A stretch of 64,000 nt of DNA from Lysobacter sp. (GCA_008015835.1 SSGH01000025.1:29357-93356), one strand, 5' to 3'. Shown: positions 34,760 through 44,460, counted from the stretch's first letter. Numbers and translations are program-made. Notes: generated by a model from the sequence alone, not told the origin.

Positions 34760-35194
34760 TCACAGGATCAGCAACTCTTGACGCTGGCGCTCCCATTGCG
34801 CCGGCGGATTGATTGAAATCTTGTGTAACCGTACACCATCCGGAAGCGTTTCGTCGAGGATCGCGGCGATGATGTCCGGGGCCAGCAGAGTCAGGTTGAT
34901 GTGCCGGGCGACGTAACTGTGATCGGTCCCCTCGCGGCGGGCGATCTCGCTCATCGAGGCCGCTTCGCCGGCCTCCAGCATCCGGAGCCAGCGGTGGCCG
35001 CGGGCCAGCGCCAGTTGCAGCGGCGTGGCGCCTGTTCGAGTCCGCCTTTCGGACTCGAACCCAGAGCCTTGGGATACGACGACCCGCCGCCCGCTGCGCC
35101 GCCGGAGGGCGATCGGGATGTTCAGGGTCACACTGCCGTCGCTGGCGACCACCTCGGCCGCCGGCCCGGACACCTCCAGCGTCGGCCCTTTCAT
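34760..35194 (-). CDS. ParB-like HTH protein of the serine-recombinase module
   Basis: A 144-residue protein. The centre reads ASMSEIARREGTDHSYVARH then LTLLAPDIIAAIL, the HTH pattern of ParB/KorB-like proteins that bind DNA next to recombinases. Its start (35194) overlaps the recombinase stop (35191) by 4 bp, so it is the last gene of a four-gene unit (small protein, DUF2924, recombinase, this gene). It probably assists or regulates recombination; that is inference. A decayed copy lies at 34079-34350. Confidence 0.78.
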   Translation of the reverse strand: MKGPTLEVSGPAAEVVASDGSVTLNIPIALRRRSGRRVVVSQGSGFESERRTRTGATPLQLALARGHRWLRMLEAGEAASMSEIARREGTDHSYVARHINLTLLAPDIIAAILDETLPDGVRLHKISINPPAQWERQRQELLIL

Positions 35195-36534
35195 GCCGCC
35201 ACCCCTGCCGACGGGCGGGCGTCGGCGGCGAGGGTGCCGATCCCGCCGGGTCGAAGCCGCAGTTCCAGGTTCGTTGGGGAGACGATGACCCGTTCGACCA
35301 GCAGCCGGACCAGCCGCTGCTGTTCAGCCGGGAAGAGCTGGTCCCACACCCGGTCGACCTGCGTCATGGCGACCGTGACCTGCGCTTCGTCCAGGCTCGG
35401 GTCGAGCGCCACCGCCTGCGGGATCATCGCCTCGATCATCTCGGGCGCCCGCAACACCCGCCGCAGTTGCGCGACGACAGCCCCTTCCAGTTCCCCGGCC
35501 GGCAGGCGCGGCAGGCCCGACGTGCCCGGCCCCTCGTGCGTGTCGCGCGTGCTCAGGTAGTAGCGGTAGGTGCGGCCGTTGGCCTTGGTCGTGTGCCACG
35601 GCGACAGGGCGCGGCCGTCGGGGCCGGTCAGCAGGCCCTTCAGGAGGAACTCCACCTTGCCCCGGCGCGAGGCGCCTGCCCGGACACGGCCGTTGACCTC
35701 CAGCAGGGCGTGCGCCTCGTCCCACAGGGCGCGCTCAATGATTGCCGCATGCGTGTTCTCGAAGTACTGGTCGCGGTGCTTCATTTCGCCGAGGTAGGTC
35801 CGGCAGTGCAGAATCTTGTGGACCGAACTCTTGTCGTGGAGCTGGCCCGCAAGCGTCCGCCCGGCCTTGGTCGTCCACGTCTTGTTGCACCAGCCGCGCG
35901 TGCGGATCTCCTGCACCACTTTCAGGATCGACCCCAACGCGACAAAGCGGCGGAAGATCGTGCGGACTTGTTCGGCCTCGGCTTCATTGATCGCGAGCCG
36001 CCGATCGACGACGTCGTACCCGAGCGGCGGGATGCCGTGCATCCACAGTCCTTTCTTCTTGCTGGCGACGAACTTGTCCCGAATACGCTCGGCCGTCAAT
36101 TCGCGCTCGAATTGCGCGAAGGTCAAGAGGATGTTCAGCAGCATCCGGCCCATCGCGTCGGTGGTGTTGAACTGCTGGGTCACTGACACGAAGGTCACGC
36201 CGTGCTTGTCGAACACTTTGACGAGTTCGGCGAAGTCGAACAGCGAGCGGCTCAGGCGGTCGATCTTGTAAGCGACGACGATATCGATCTGGCCGGCTTC
36301 GATGTCAGCGATCAGTCGTCGCAGGGCCGGGCGCTCCAGGGTGCCGCCCGAGAAGCCGCCGTCGTCGTAATCGTCGGCGACTGGAATCCAGCCCTCGGCG
36401 CGGCGACTGGCGATGCAGGCTGCGCCAGCGTCGCGCTGCGCATCGATGGAGGTGTACTCCTGATCCAATCCCTCCTCCGTTGACTTGCGCGTGTAGACCG
36501 CACAGCGGAGGCGCTTGGGGGCAACGGCGCTCAT
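35191..36534 (-). CDS. Large serine recombinase (resolvase family)
   Basis: A 447-residue site-specific recombinase. The N-terminal catalytic domain has the serine in YTRKSTEEG (about residue 17), SIDAQRDAG, DDGGFSGGTLERPAL (near 55) and YKIDRLSRS (near 88). A recombinase domain with GIPPLGYDVVDRRL (near 160) and a zinc-ribbon/coiled-coil C-terminal part follow. ATG 36534 overlaps the DUF2924 stop (ATGA); a longer N-terminus would run into that gene. It catalyses integration or excision by double-strand cleavage with a serine-DNA link. A truncated copy lacking the catalytic domain lies at 44800-45200, on the other side of the Wadjet operon. Confidence 0.92.
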   Translation of the reverse strand: MSAVAPKRLRCAVYTRKSTEEGLDQEYTSIDAQRDAGAACIASRRAEGWIPVADDYDDGGFSGGTLERPALRRLIADIEAGQIDIVVAYKIDRLSRSLFDFAELVKVFDKHGVTFVSVTQQFNTTDAMGRMLLNILLTFAQFERELTAERIRDKFVASKKKGLWMHGIPPLGYDVVDRRLAINEAEAEQVRTIFRRFVALGSILKVVQEIRTRGWCNKTWTTKAGRTLAGQLHDKSSVHKILHCRTYLGEMKHRDQYFENTHAAIIERALWDEAHALLEVNGRVRAGASRRGKVEFLLKGLLTGPDGRALSPWHTTKANGRTYRYYLSTRDTHEGPGTSGLPRLPAGELEGAVVAQLRRVLRAPEMIEAMIPQAVALDPSLDEAQVTVAMTQVDRVWDQLFPAEQQRLVRLLVERVIVSPTNLELRLRPGGIGTLAADARPSAGVAA

Positions 36535-37001
36535 CGACGGCCTCCCTTGCGCAAGCCGAAGAACAGAGGCCCCGACCACTGGGTGCCGGTGATCTTTCGG
36601 GCGATCATTGAGAGACTGCGGTAGCGCGCGCCTGCGTACTCGAACTCGCCATCTGCGAGCACTTGCACGCGATGCTCGATGCCTGCGTAGAGGCGCACCA
36701 GCTCCGTACCGGCGACCGGCACCGTGCCGACCCGGTGTCGCGTCAACGTACCGGTTGCGACCAACTCGTCGATGCGTCGACGGTTACGATCAAGGAGGGT
36801 GCGATTCGTTTTGGTGAACTCGATTTCCTGCCAGCGGTGTGCGATTCGCTTTTCGACGAAGCGCCGATTTGAGACGGGCGGGTCAACGCTGAATAGCCGA
36901 TGCCATTCCTTCGCGAGGTCGCTCCACGGCCAGTCGGCCAAGCTCGCGATGCGAGCGGCCATCGGTGCGGCCGCCGCGGTGGGTGAAGATTCTTGCGTCA
37001 T
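36531..37001 (-). CDS. DUF2924 family protein
   Basis: A 156-residue protein with the DUF2924 pattern: LAKEWHRLFSVDPPVSNRRFVEKRIAHRWQE (from about residue 28; only the core is diagnostic), GTELVRLYAGIEHRVQVLADGEFEYAGARYRSLS and the C-terminal ITGTQWSGPLFFGL. DUF2924 proteins occur next to serine recombinases and may help in DNA targeting. The start overlaps the stop of the small protein upstream and its stop overlaps the recombinase start. A 9-bp hairpin (37006-37030) covers the presumed ribosome-binding region. Confidence 0.88.
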   Translation of the reverse strand: MTQESSPTAAAAPMAARIASLADWPWSDLAKEWHRLFSVDPPVSNRRFVEKRIAHRWQEIEFTKTNRTLLDRNRRRIDELVATGTLTRHRVGTVPVAGTELVRLYAGIEHRVQVLADGEFEYAGARYRSLSMIARKITGTQWSGPLFFGLRKGGRR

Positions 37002-37207
37002 ACCTGTGGACTCCGGTTGGTGGAGTCCACATGGACGCGCTGTGTCGCGCCAAAGCCAAGACCAACCGGAGAGGCTACGCCGACGGCGTCGCCGTGCGCG
37101 TTGCCGCCGCGTAGGCGGTACAGGCCCAAGGCCAAGAGGGCGGTGGCCTCTGTGCGTCGCTGTGGCGCTGTCATACGCGCCGGGTCGTGGAGGTTGGAAG
37201 GAGTCAA
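36998..37207 (-). CDS. Small conserved protein at the head of the recombinase module
   Basis: A 69-residue ORF starting MTPSNLHDPARMTAPQRRTEATALLALGLYRLRG; the phrase DPARMTxxQRRxExxALLA recurs in the decayed module copy at 45090-45200, which shows it is a conserved unit. Its tail (LGFGATQRVHVDST) contains the recurrent 31-nt motif described at 37030-37060. The stop overlaps the DUF2924 ATG (ATGA). No function is known; it may act as a translational coupling leader. Confidence 0.6.
   Translation of the reverse strand: MTPSNLHDPARMTAPQRRTEATALLALGLYRLRGGNAHGDAVGVASPVGLGFGATQRVHVDSTNRSPQV
37006..37030 (-). promoter_or_regulatory. Hairpin over the DUF2924 translation start region
   Basis: GTGGACTCC (37006-37014) and GGAGTCCAC (37022-37030) form a perfect 9-bp stem with a 7-base loop, ending 4 bases before the DUF2924 ATG on the minus strand. 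Ribosomes translating the overlapping small ORF would melt it, which suggests translational coupling. Confidence 0.55.
37030..37060 (-). repeat. Recurrent 31-nt motif, copy 1
   Basis: On the minus strand the motif begins CTTGGCTTY, has 10 variable bases and ends ACAGCGCGTNCATG. Other copies are at 45854-45883, 46582-46612, 47267-47297, 48097-48127 and 48556-48586. All face the same way and most lie 27-53 bp before a gene start. Translated in the shared frame it gives LGFxxxQRVH. This copy is within the tail of the small protein. Confidence 0.7.
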
Positions 37208-37315
37208 GGGTTGCTCCGCTGGAATGTCAAACCAGCGGGCAGTGTCCCAGCATAATTACGCTGCTGTATCGAAGCGCAGCGTACTCGGCTTAACCCCTAC
37301 TCCATAGAGATTCGC

Positions 37316-38455
37316 TTACGTCCACTCAGACAAGGCATGTGAGACGATATCGGCAGGCAGGAACTCCTGCTCCAATCGCCCCTTGGCTTGCGCAAGAAGG
37401 TAACGGTAGAACGTCCGCTCCGAATCGTGCAGTCCATCCGGTGGCATAAAACCGGCAGTTATCGGCTCAGGTACTGCGAGTGTTCCAGAAAAGCGCTCGA
37501 ACAAGGCCTGGTTCATCAGCAGCGGTGTCAGGTGAGGTTGTAGCGTGCGGGCGCACGCCAGCATGCGCAGACCCCATGTGTCCATGTCGCCCCAGTAGCC
37601 CACGTTGCGTTCGTACAACCAATCTGCACGTAACCAGGCAAGATCTAGGCCGGAGCCGAGCACGGCGATGGTGCCCGGCAATGTAGGCAAGAGATGAAGG
37701 CAGCGATCGTTCTCGATCAGAAGAATGCGGCTTGCCGGCAGCGGCGAATCACGCAATTCGCTCGCTCGCACCCGCTGCTGCGCGAAGGGCAACAGCCCAG
37801 GCGACAACGGTACGACGAGAAGCCAATGCTCGCCTTCATCGGCCGCATCGAGAAAGCTGTTAAGCCCGATCTGCGATGCCTGCCCATCGAATCGAATGTC
37901 GAGCAGGGCGGTGACGAGGGCGCGATGCCGCTCCATGAACTTGCTGTCGATACCGGCCAGAGCCAGCGCGCGCAGCGGTCGTCCGGCAGCGATGCCGGGT
38001 TCAAGGGCGAACGCCAGAGCAGTCGCCTGGACGATCTCGTCGTCGTTGCGATCGCGCCAAAGAGCACGCTGCCGGATCAGCAGCGAATGGAAACACGGAT
38101 TCACACGCTCCAGCAGGTATCGAAGCCGTTGCAGTTCCAGTTGCACCTGGGCGTCACCCGAGGCCTCTGCCCATTCTTCCGGCGAGCCGAGCAACCACTG
38201 ATGCGGCAATGAAACCGGCTCGGCCGCACTACGGAACGCGATGTCCTGCCACTGCACCTCGCCCACAGCGACGGCCCGCCAGCGCGCGATGTGCTCGCGC
38301 ACCGCTGCCGTGTGCTGAGTGAACACCGAAGGCGATGGGCCACCGATGGCGACTCGTCGCGGCCACGCCTTTGGATCGAGCAGGAAATGCTCCCGCCGGT
38401 CCGCGCTATGCCACTGCCGGGCAAGCTGAATTGCGACGGCCTCAGGCGACTTCAT
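37316..38455 (-). CDS. jetD: JetD, Wadjet nuclease subunit (DUF3322 + DUF2220)
   Basis: A 379-residue protein. The N-terminal DUF3322 region (about 1-180) is followed by a DUF2220 Toprim-like region with LLIENDRCLHLLP (about 235), VLGSGLD and the acidic GDMDTWGLRML (about 287), like the type IIB topoisomerase A subunit. JetD cuts plasmid DNA after JetABC recognises and extrudes closed circular DNA. ATG 38455 gives a 14-bp overlap with jetC; the frame is open to an earlier ATG at 38491. It is the last of four tightly packed jet genes. Confidence 0.92.
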   Translation of the reverse strand: MKSPEAVAIQLARQWHSADRREHFLLDPKAWPRRVAIGGPSPSVFTQHTAAVREHIARWRAVAVGEVQWQDIAFRSAAEPVSLPHQWLLGSPEEWAEASGDAQVQLELQRLRYLLERVNPCFHSLLIRQRALWRDRNDDEIVQATALAFALEPGIAAGRPLRALALAGIDSKFMERHRALVTALLDIRFDGQASQIGLNSFLDAADEGEHWLLVVPLSPGLLPFAQQRVRASELRDSPLPASRILLIENDRCLHLLPTLPGTIAVLGSGLDLAWLRADWLYERNVGYWGDMDTWGLRMLACARTLQPHLTPLLMNQALFERFSGTLAVPEPITAGFMPPDGLHDSERTFYRYLLAQAKGRLEQEFLPADIVSHALSEWT

Positions 38456-41400
38456 CGCCGCGTCCCTGTCGCTCCATCCGATTGCGCGCATGGACTTCCA
38501 GTGCTTCCCAGCTCAGCGATGTCATTGTCGCCTGTGTGCCCCTGCGATGAATGACGATGGCCGAACGGGTGTGCTCGCGCAATAGGCGCAGTTCCTTGTT
38601 CGGCGTGACGAACAGCGGGTGCAGACCAAACTCTGCCAGCGCACGAATGATACGGCCGGCCACGGCCTGCGAGCTTTTCGAGAACGCCTCGTCGAGCACG
38701 ATCGTGGCGAATAACGGCTGTTGACGACCGCGCGGACAGAGTGCGTAGCTCAGCGATGCGGTGAGCACGTAACTGGCGATGATCTCTTTCTCGCCGCCGC
38801 TTCCGCCTTGAGAGCTGGTGCGTTTTTCGATGACTTTCCCGGTGTCGCGTTCAATCACCCAGACCGCAAACTGCAATCGATAGCGTGGGTCCAGCAGCGC
38901 CTGTGCGCCCTGCGTCTTGCGACGCTCTACCGCGTCGCGGAGCAGACCCACCAGCTCGAACAGCGCGCGGTAATGGCTTTCGCCTTGATCGTCCTTGAGC
39001 TGGGCCGAGCGCAGCTGCTTCCGTGCCTGTTGCAGCGTGCGCAGGCTTTCGTGCTCGACCCGCTGCGGCTCCAGACGCAGGTAGCGGCTGGGTTGGAAGT
39101 CGACCCGTTCCAAGGTCGCATTGAGGTCGGCGATGCGGTCCTCGATCACCGCCACCTCGTTGTCGATCCCACTCAGTAACTGGGTAACACCCTGGTCCGA
39201 CGACTGATTGAGATAGGTCAAGAACCGGCCGAGCTTCTCGGGCAGCGCTTCCTCGCTGAGTAGGCGAAGGCGTTCGCAATAGGCGGGCACATCTTGCAAT
39301 TCCGTTCCGGCTTCGGACAAGGCGCCTGTGTCCTCCTTCTTTGCATCGCTCATGTCGCGGACGAGTTGGCGCTCGATCTTGTTTCGACGTTCGGACAGTG
39401 TCTTGATCTGCGACTGAATGCGGTCAGTTTCCCGACGCTCCAGATCATCGAACTCAGACACATTTTCAGCTTGCGGTTTTTTCAAGTGCTCGGCTGCCAG
39501 AGACTTCTGAGCCTCGTCCAGACCGTCGCCGATGCGTTTGCGGATGCGGTCGATTACGGAATTCGCTTGTTGGATGGCGTTGTCGAGGAGTGCAATCCGG
39601 GTCTTGAGCGTGACCTGATCGCTCTGAAGGGCTTGGGTCTGCCCTCTGGCGGCTTCCCACGCGCTTCGCGCCTGCTCGACGTCGGAGGTGGGTGCGGTCA
39701 GTTCTACCAGCTGTGCCTGCAGCCGATCGAATTCTTCCTGTGCGCCAGGAACATCGATGTGCTCGAACACGACCTCCTGCAATCTGCTCAACAATTCGAG
39801 ACTTTTACGAGTACCCTCGGCTAGCGCTTCGGCATCTCGTTTTTCGTGCAGGCTGACCGCATGTCGTTCCATCGCGGCGGCAAGCGCCTGTGTAAGCCGC
39901 GCGAGTTGGTCCCGGTTGTCGAAACCGGTCATCCACTCGTCTTTGATGGACTTCTGGTCCTGTTTGTCGAAGTAACCGCTGCGGCCGGACATCAGGCCTT
40001 CGACGGTCACCGCATGCGGTGTCCGACGTAGCGTCTCGACATCGGCCACGCAATGTCGGTCGATGCCGGCGAGTAGGTGCTTCAATGCCTCACGATGCGG
40101 ATGCGCCTTGAAATTGAGCTTGCGAGTGAATCCATCGCTGAAGAACTGCGCTTGTTCAGAGCGCGCCTCGGCGACGCGCAGGCGTACATGCAGCTTATTG
40201 TCGCGGGCATTGATCCAGGCCAGGGCCGCGGGCGCGTGGTCGGGTGCGATCAGCACACGCAGGCGCTCGCTGCCGATCGCGCGTTCGATCGCGCCGCGCC
40301 ACTGCGACTGCTCCGCTTGAACCTCAATCAGTTCGGCAACGAAGGGCAATGCGTCTTCATCCAGGCCGAGATGCTGCGCGAGTAGTGCTCGAAATTCATG
40401 CTGATCACCGGGAATATTGGAATTCGGACGCTTTTTTGCCTCATCGAGTTTCTTTTGGATCTGGTCACGTTCAGCAAGCAGCCCCTGTTGCTTGGCGCCT
40501 GCCTCCCATGCTGCCTGCTGTTGTTCCGACCAGCGTTGGCTTTCTCCGCTATGACGTTGCTCGATCGCCGCTTGATTCTCCTGCCATGCCGTCAGCGTCA
40601 GCGTCTGATTCAGACCGAGACTGGCAGCCCAGGCTTGATAACGTGCTGCCTCACGCTGGCGTCCCTTGAGTTTGTCTTCCTGCAGGGAGAGATGTCGGCG
40701 CAATTCCTCGATCTGTTGCCCACCGGCCTGTAGGTAGCGTGTTTGCAGGGATTGTTCGGTGGCGATGGCGCGAGATAACTGCTCGGCCAGTGTGCCGGCC
40801 TGTTGCTGCTGCTTGAGTAATTCGGCTTTTTCGCTCTCCGCTTTGTACTGCCACAGGGCGATGGCGTGTTCGCCAAACCATGCCGGCAGCAGCGACAACA
40901 AGGTGCTGTGCTCGTCCAGCTTCGCGATCGCTTCCTGGTGATCGATCCATCCTTTTTCGATCGGCAGCAATGTGTCGCGTTGCTTGCGAGCGGTTTCGAG
41001 TTCCTGACGGATGCCGGCGAGCGTATCGAACTCCTCCGCAACTTTGCCCGCATCGCCAAAGGCCGATGCATCATCCAGCACCAACTCACGGAAAACCTTG
41101 TCGATGCTATCGAGCTGCTTGAGGCCGGCCGCACGATTCAGCAGGTCGAATGCATTGTCGCCGACATCGAAATGACTGCGTAGCCGCGACAGGAAAGCTT
41201 GTTTCGCCTCGTAAATCTTCAGGCCCGGAGAGGCTCGCTCCAATTCCTTCAGCCCACGCGCACCGGATTCCCGATGTGTCTCTAACCATTCGTCTAAGGT
41301 TGGCGTGTCACTCAGGCAAAAGAGCCAGCGACGCTTGAGATCGGCTAGTGCCGAGCTTGTACCGTCGAACCAGAATAGACCGCCAATACGCACCACGGCA

Positions 41401-41768
41401 TCGCCATCGCTGAAACGCGCGGAGATCGCAGTCACGACCGGGCCGGTTCGGGCGATATGCTCGTTACCGCCGCCATCGTTGCCCGCACCGGAGACGCCAC
41501 GGACGTAAGACACGAGGTCTCGGTCGCTCTCATGGCCGCCGGTCGAAGCCAAGTTGTAGCGGGGGCTGGCCACCAGCAGCGTCATCAGCGCATCGACCAG
41601 CGTGGTCTTGCCGCTGCCTGTCGGGCCGATAATCGCGGTACCGGCCAGATCGATCTCCGCGCTATGCCGACCGCCGAAGGCGCCCCAGTCATAGAGATCG
41701 AGATGGGTGAGGACGTAACTGCCCGACGACGTCTGTGAGTCTGCGGCAGCTAGTGGGGCCATGCTCAT
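38442..41768 (-). CDS. jetC: JetC, SMC-like ATPase of the Wadjet system
   Basis: A 1108-residue SMC/MukB-like ATPase. Walker A is IIGPTGSGKTTLVDAL (about residues 46-61). Two long coiled-coil arms occupy about 230-480 and 600-900, with a hinge between. The signature motif is SQGGSGGEKEIIASYVL (about 1000) and Walker B is FATIVLDEAF (about 1040). It is the motor that extrudes DNA loops in Wadjet (type I, SMC-like DUF set). The ATG at 41768 overlaps the jetB stop (ATGA). Confidence 0.94.
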   Translation of the reverse strand: MSMAPLAAADSQTSSGSYVLTHLDLYDWGAFGGRHSAEIDLAGTAIIGPTGSGKTTLVDALMTLLVASPRYNLASTGGHESDRDLVSYVRGVSGAGNDGGGNEHIARTGPVVTAISARFSDGDAVVRIGGLFWFDGTSSALADLKRRWLFCLSDTPTLDEWLETHRESGARGLKELERASPGLKIYEAKQAFLSRLRSHFDVGDNAFDLLNRAAGLKQLDSIDKVFRELVLDDASAFGDAGKVAEEFDTLAGIRQELETARKQRDTLLPIEKGWIDHQEAIAKLDEHSTLLSLLPAWFGEHAIALWQYKAESEKAELLKQQQQAGTLAEQLSRAIATEQSLQTRYLQAGGQQIEELRRHLSLQEDKLKGRQREAARYQAWAASLGLNQTLTLTAWQENQAAIEQRHSGESQRWSEQQQAAWEAGAKQQGLLAERDQIQKKLDEAKKRPNSNIPGDQHEFRALLAQHLGLDEDALPFVAELIEVQAEQSQWRGAIERAIGSERLRVLIAPDHAPAALAWINARDNKLHVRLRVAEARSEQAQFFSDGFTRKLNFKAHPHREALKHLLAGIDRHCVADVETLRRTPHAVTVEGLMSGRSGYFDKQDQKSIKDEWMTGFDNRDQLARLTQALAAAMERHAVSLHEKRDAEALAEGTRKSLELLSRLQEVVFEHIDVPGAQEEFDRLQAQLVELTAPTSDVEQARSAWEAARGQTQALQSDQVTLKTRIALLDNAIQQANSVIDRIRKRIGDGLDEAQKSLAAEHLKKPQAENVSEFDDLERRETDRIQSQIKTLSERRNKIERQLVRDMSDAKKEDTGALSEAGTELQDVPAYCERLRLLSEEALPEKLGRFLTYLNQSSDQGVTQLLSGIDNEVAVIEDRIADLNATLERVDFQPSRYLRLEPQRVEHESLRTLQQARKQLRSAQLKDDQGESHYRALFELVGLLRDAVERRKTQGAQALLDPRYRLQFAVWVIERDTGKVIEKRTSSQGGSGGEKEIIASYVLTASLSYALCPRGRQQPLFATIVLDEAFSKSSQAVAGRIIRALAEFGLHPLFVTPNKELRLLREHTRSAIVIHRRGTQATMTSLSWEALEVHARNRMERQGRGDEVA

Positions 41769-42493
41769 GCGTCGATCTCTTCGCCCGATGAGCTTTGCAT
41801 ACTCGAACTGCCTGCGGCGTCGCGCAACGCTTGAATCAGATTGGCGAGGTTCTCGGGATTGGCCAGATGCGCAATGATTGGGCGGATAGTGACGCGTTCC
41901 TGTTGATCGACATCAGACACGATGCCGTGCCCCTTGAGTTGCTCCAGCAAGGTCAACAGGCGTCGCTTCTCCTGAGCTTCGCTGCCCAGATCGCCCAGAT
42001 AGGCTTGCAGATGCGGAATCAGATCCTCAAGCGCGACCCGGGCGTCGCTGGCACCGACGCCGGCTTCGACTTCATGGGCGACGAACTGCTGGCGCAGAAT
42101 CGCAACAAGCAGCGACTGCTCCAGCGTCAGGCGCTGCTTGCGCACGAGGGGATGCGACCACTCATCATCCTCCTGATCGGGTGAGGCATTCACCGCGATG
42201 AACGCCAGGCCACGAATCTCGTCGATCCGCAATGCCAGCTCCAGCGAGCTGAGCACCTGATCCACCTGACTGCGATAGAGCAAGGCGTTGCGATACAGAT
42301 TGGGTTTGCTCGACTCTTCCAGCAAACCGTACTTCATCAGTTCGAGAATTGTGGCACGCACGGCAGCGGTGATGTCGGAATTCTCAGTGGGTGCCGCGTT
42401 CCCGCTCGCTTGGCGCGACGCGATCGTGCGATCGTCGCTGTCAATCGCATTCTCGTTGATGTTGGTGTCGACGCCTTCCGCACCGGTGCTCAT
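41765..42493 (-). CDS. jetB: JetB, Wadjet kite-like subunit (DUF4194)
   Basis: A 242-residue protein matching the DUF4194/MukE-like subunit: ILELMKYGLLEESSKPNLYRNALLYRSQVDQVL (from about residue 52; wing helix region), LALRIDEIRGLAFIAVN, HPLVRKQRLTLEQSLLVAILRQQF and a C-terminal acidic region. ATG 42493 starts one base after the jetA stop; an in-frame ATG at 42535 is also possible. It bridges the JetA kleisin and the JetC heads. Confidence 0.9.
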   Translation of the reverse strand: MSTGAEGVDTNINENAIDSDDRTIASRQASGNAAPTENSDITAAVRATILELMKYGLLEESSKPNLYRNALLYRSQVDQVLSSLELALRIDEIRGLAFIAVNASPDQEDDEWSHPLVRKQRLTLEQSLLVAILRQQFVAHEVEAGVGASDARVALEDLIPHLQAYLGDLGSEAQEKRRLLTLLEQLKGHGIVSDVDQQERVTIRPIIAHLANPENLANLIQALRDAAGSSSMQSSSGEEIDA

Positions 42494-42494
42494 G

Positions 42495-44018
42495 TCAAGG
42501 TTCCCATTCGAAATGCTCGAAGGCGACGGGATCAAGTGAAATCAACGGCACCTGAAAGCGCAGGCCGCGCTCGTCTGCGGAGGCGAGATTCTGATCGGAG
42601 GAAGGCCGGATCGCGACCTCCAGCGTTTCGCGTTCGGCGCCGACGACGCAGGCTGCTTCCCGTGCCATCCCCAGCCAGAGCGCAAGGGTTTCCAGATCGT
42701 GGGTCGGCGGTAGCCGCTCGGCGAGATCGTTAAGGCTCAGGGGTGTTTCGCTGGCCCGGATGACCTCCACGGTATCGCGGACTAGCGCCTCCCGGTCGAG
42801 ACTGTCCAACGACGACCAGAATTCGTCCTCGATCTGGTCGATGTCCCCCGCCATACGCTGCAAGTCCAGGTCTCGCAGGGCCTGTTGATCCAAGGATTTG
42901 AAGCGCAGCCGTTCGACCAACGGCAAACCGCCGCAGACAACGGCCAGTGGCGGCAGGCAACTGGGCTGTCGGCGGACGGAGGCTGCGCTCCAGTCCACCG
43001 CTTGAGCATACCGGAAGACTTCATTGAGCAGTTGTCCGACCCGATGATGCTCCGCCGCCAGACCGGTGCGCAGAAAACTGCGGACATCGCGCTCGCTGCG
43101 CGAGCGTGTGCGGATGACCGAGGCCGATTCCTTCACCAGCCGCATCACCAGCCAGCGCATATCCACCTGCTGGGCAGGGGTCAGCGCCGTTCTGGCCTTT
43201 GGGTGCTGCAGGATGATGCGCAGGCGGCGCTTCATCGCATCCAATTCGATTTCCTGCTGCAACTGCTGGTGAAAAGCCTGGAAGACCCGGCCCTCGGCGG
43301 TTTCAAGCAGGGTGTCGTGACCGTCGAGCAGCGTGTCAACGATCGCGCCGCGGTGGTAGCCCTCGTTGACGATGGCATGGCGCAGCTGCAGATCGGCATC
43401 GCGCCAGGAGTCTTCCACGCGGCGAAAGTCGGCACGCAGGCTGGTCGCCAGCGTGTACAACTCACGGATGCCTTCGGTCGCCTCCTGAGCGTTCGCGACC
43501 TCGATGCGCCCGGCTTCGGCTTCTTCGAGCTGGCGTTGCAGGTCGGCGATCTGCCGGCGTAGGTGCTCGGCACGGCTCTGCGGGTCGGGGTTGAGCCGCG
43601 CTTCCAGCCGCTCGATCTCGCGCTGCACCACAGCCAGACGCGAAGCGGTCGAGGTCATCATCCGGCTGTCCAGTGCGCCCGCGAACCGCAACGCGGTTTC
43701 CAGCGCATCCGTGGCGTACAGTCGCCCCTCGCGTTCGACGACCAATGCACGACGAATCCACGACCGCAGTTCCTTCCGGGCCAGCACCGTAGGATCGCCG
43801 TCGATGTCGAACTCGCTCAGTCCGGCGTGCCCGGCCAGAATTTCGGACAGTGCCTGCTGGGCATCATCGAAGTCGACGCCGTCCTGGCTGTCCTCGAACA
43901 GCGACTGCAGGCAACCCAATACCAGCGGCGCACGGCGCGAGGCCAGCAGCTGCCAGGCAGGATTCTGCTGGCGGGCCAGGACATAGGCTCGGCTGTGTTC
44001 GTGGCTGCTGCTATCCAT
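42495..44018 (-). CDS. jetA: JetA, Wadjet kleisin-like subunit (DUF3375)
   Basis: A 507-residue DUF3375 protein, the MukF-like kleisin of type I Wadjet. The N-terminal region (1-110) is winged-helix (SWIRRALVVEREGRLYATDALE), a long coiled coil follows (about 120-280), and the C-terminal third ends in LISLDPVAFEHFEWEP. It is the first gene of jetABCD; no promoter was identified in the gap upstream, which holds transposase debris and a second JetA-like fragment. Confidence 0.93.
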   Translation of the reverse strand: MDSSSHEHSRAYVLARQQNPAWQLLASRRAPLVLGCLQSLFEDSQDGVDFDDAQQALSEILAGHAGLSEFDIDGDPTVLARKELRSWIRRALVVEREGRLYATDALETALRFAGALDSRMMTSTASRLAVVQREIERLEARLNPDPQSRAEHLRRQIADLQRQLEEAEAGRIEVANAQEATEGIRELYTLATSLRADFRRVEDSWRDADLQLRHAIVNEGYHRGAIVDTLLDGHDTLLETAEGRVFQAFHQQLQQEIELDAMKRRLRIILQHPKARTALTPAQQVDMRWLVMRLVKESASVIRTRSRSERDVRSFLRTGLAAEHHRVGQLLNEVFRYAQAVDWSAASVRRQPSCLPPLAVVCGGLPLVERLRFKSLDQQALRDLDLQRMAGDIDQIEDEFWSSLDSLDREALVRDTVEVIRASETPLSLNDLAERLPPTHDLETLALWLGMAREAACVVGAERETLEVAIRPSSDQNLASADERGLRFQVPLISLDPVAFEHFEWEP

Positions 44019-44301
44019 GCCCTGTCTAAATTGAGCCCCGGTTGGCCTAAGGCGGAACTTTGCTGGAATGTAGAGTGCCTACAGTAGCGAAGACTGCAGT
44101 CTCACGCACTGCAGCGTTCTGCCGCTGAATCCGGGCAGGTGGTGCGAATGGCCTTTGATAGCTCCGCTACGAACTATAGAGTACTGACTGGTTTGCTCCA
44201 CCTATCGCTGGGCTGGGCTCTACGACAGAAAAGCGACAATAATCCTGACACGGCGACGACTCCAGATCCGACCACTCCTCAAATCCGGGGGGGGGAGGGG
44301 G

Positions 44302-44460
44302 ATGTCGGCCGCGATCATAGACCTGCTGGCGACCGCCAAGGCCAACGGCCGCTGTCCGCACGTTTGGTTGACCGATGTACTCACCCGACTGCCGACGACC
44401 ATGGACAAGAACATCTGCGAGCTGTTGCCGCATCGGTGGAAACCAGCGGCGCTGGGGTGA
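44302..44460 (+). pseudogene. C-terminal fragment of an IS66-type transposase
   Basis: A 52-residue reading frame: AAIIDLLATAKANGRCPH, then VWLTDVLTRLPTTMDKNICELLPHRW (from about residue 21), the classic end of IS66 TnpC proteins. The rest of the element and its inverted repeats are not visible. It marks an old insertion between the jet operon and the deleted recombinase module. Confidence 0.65.
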
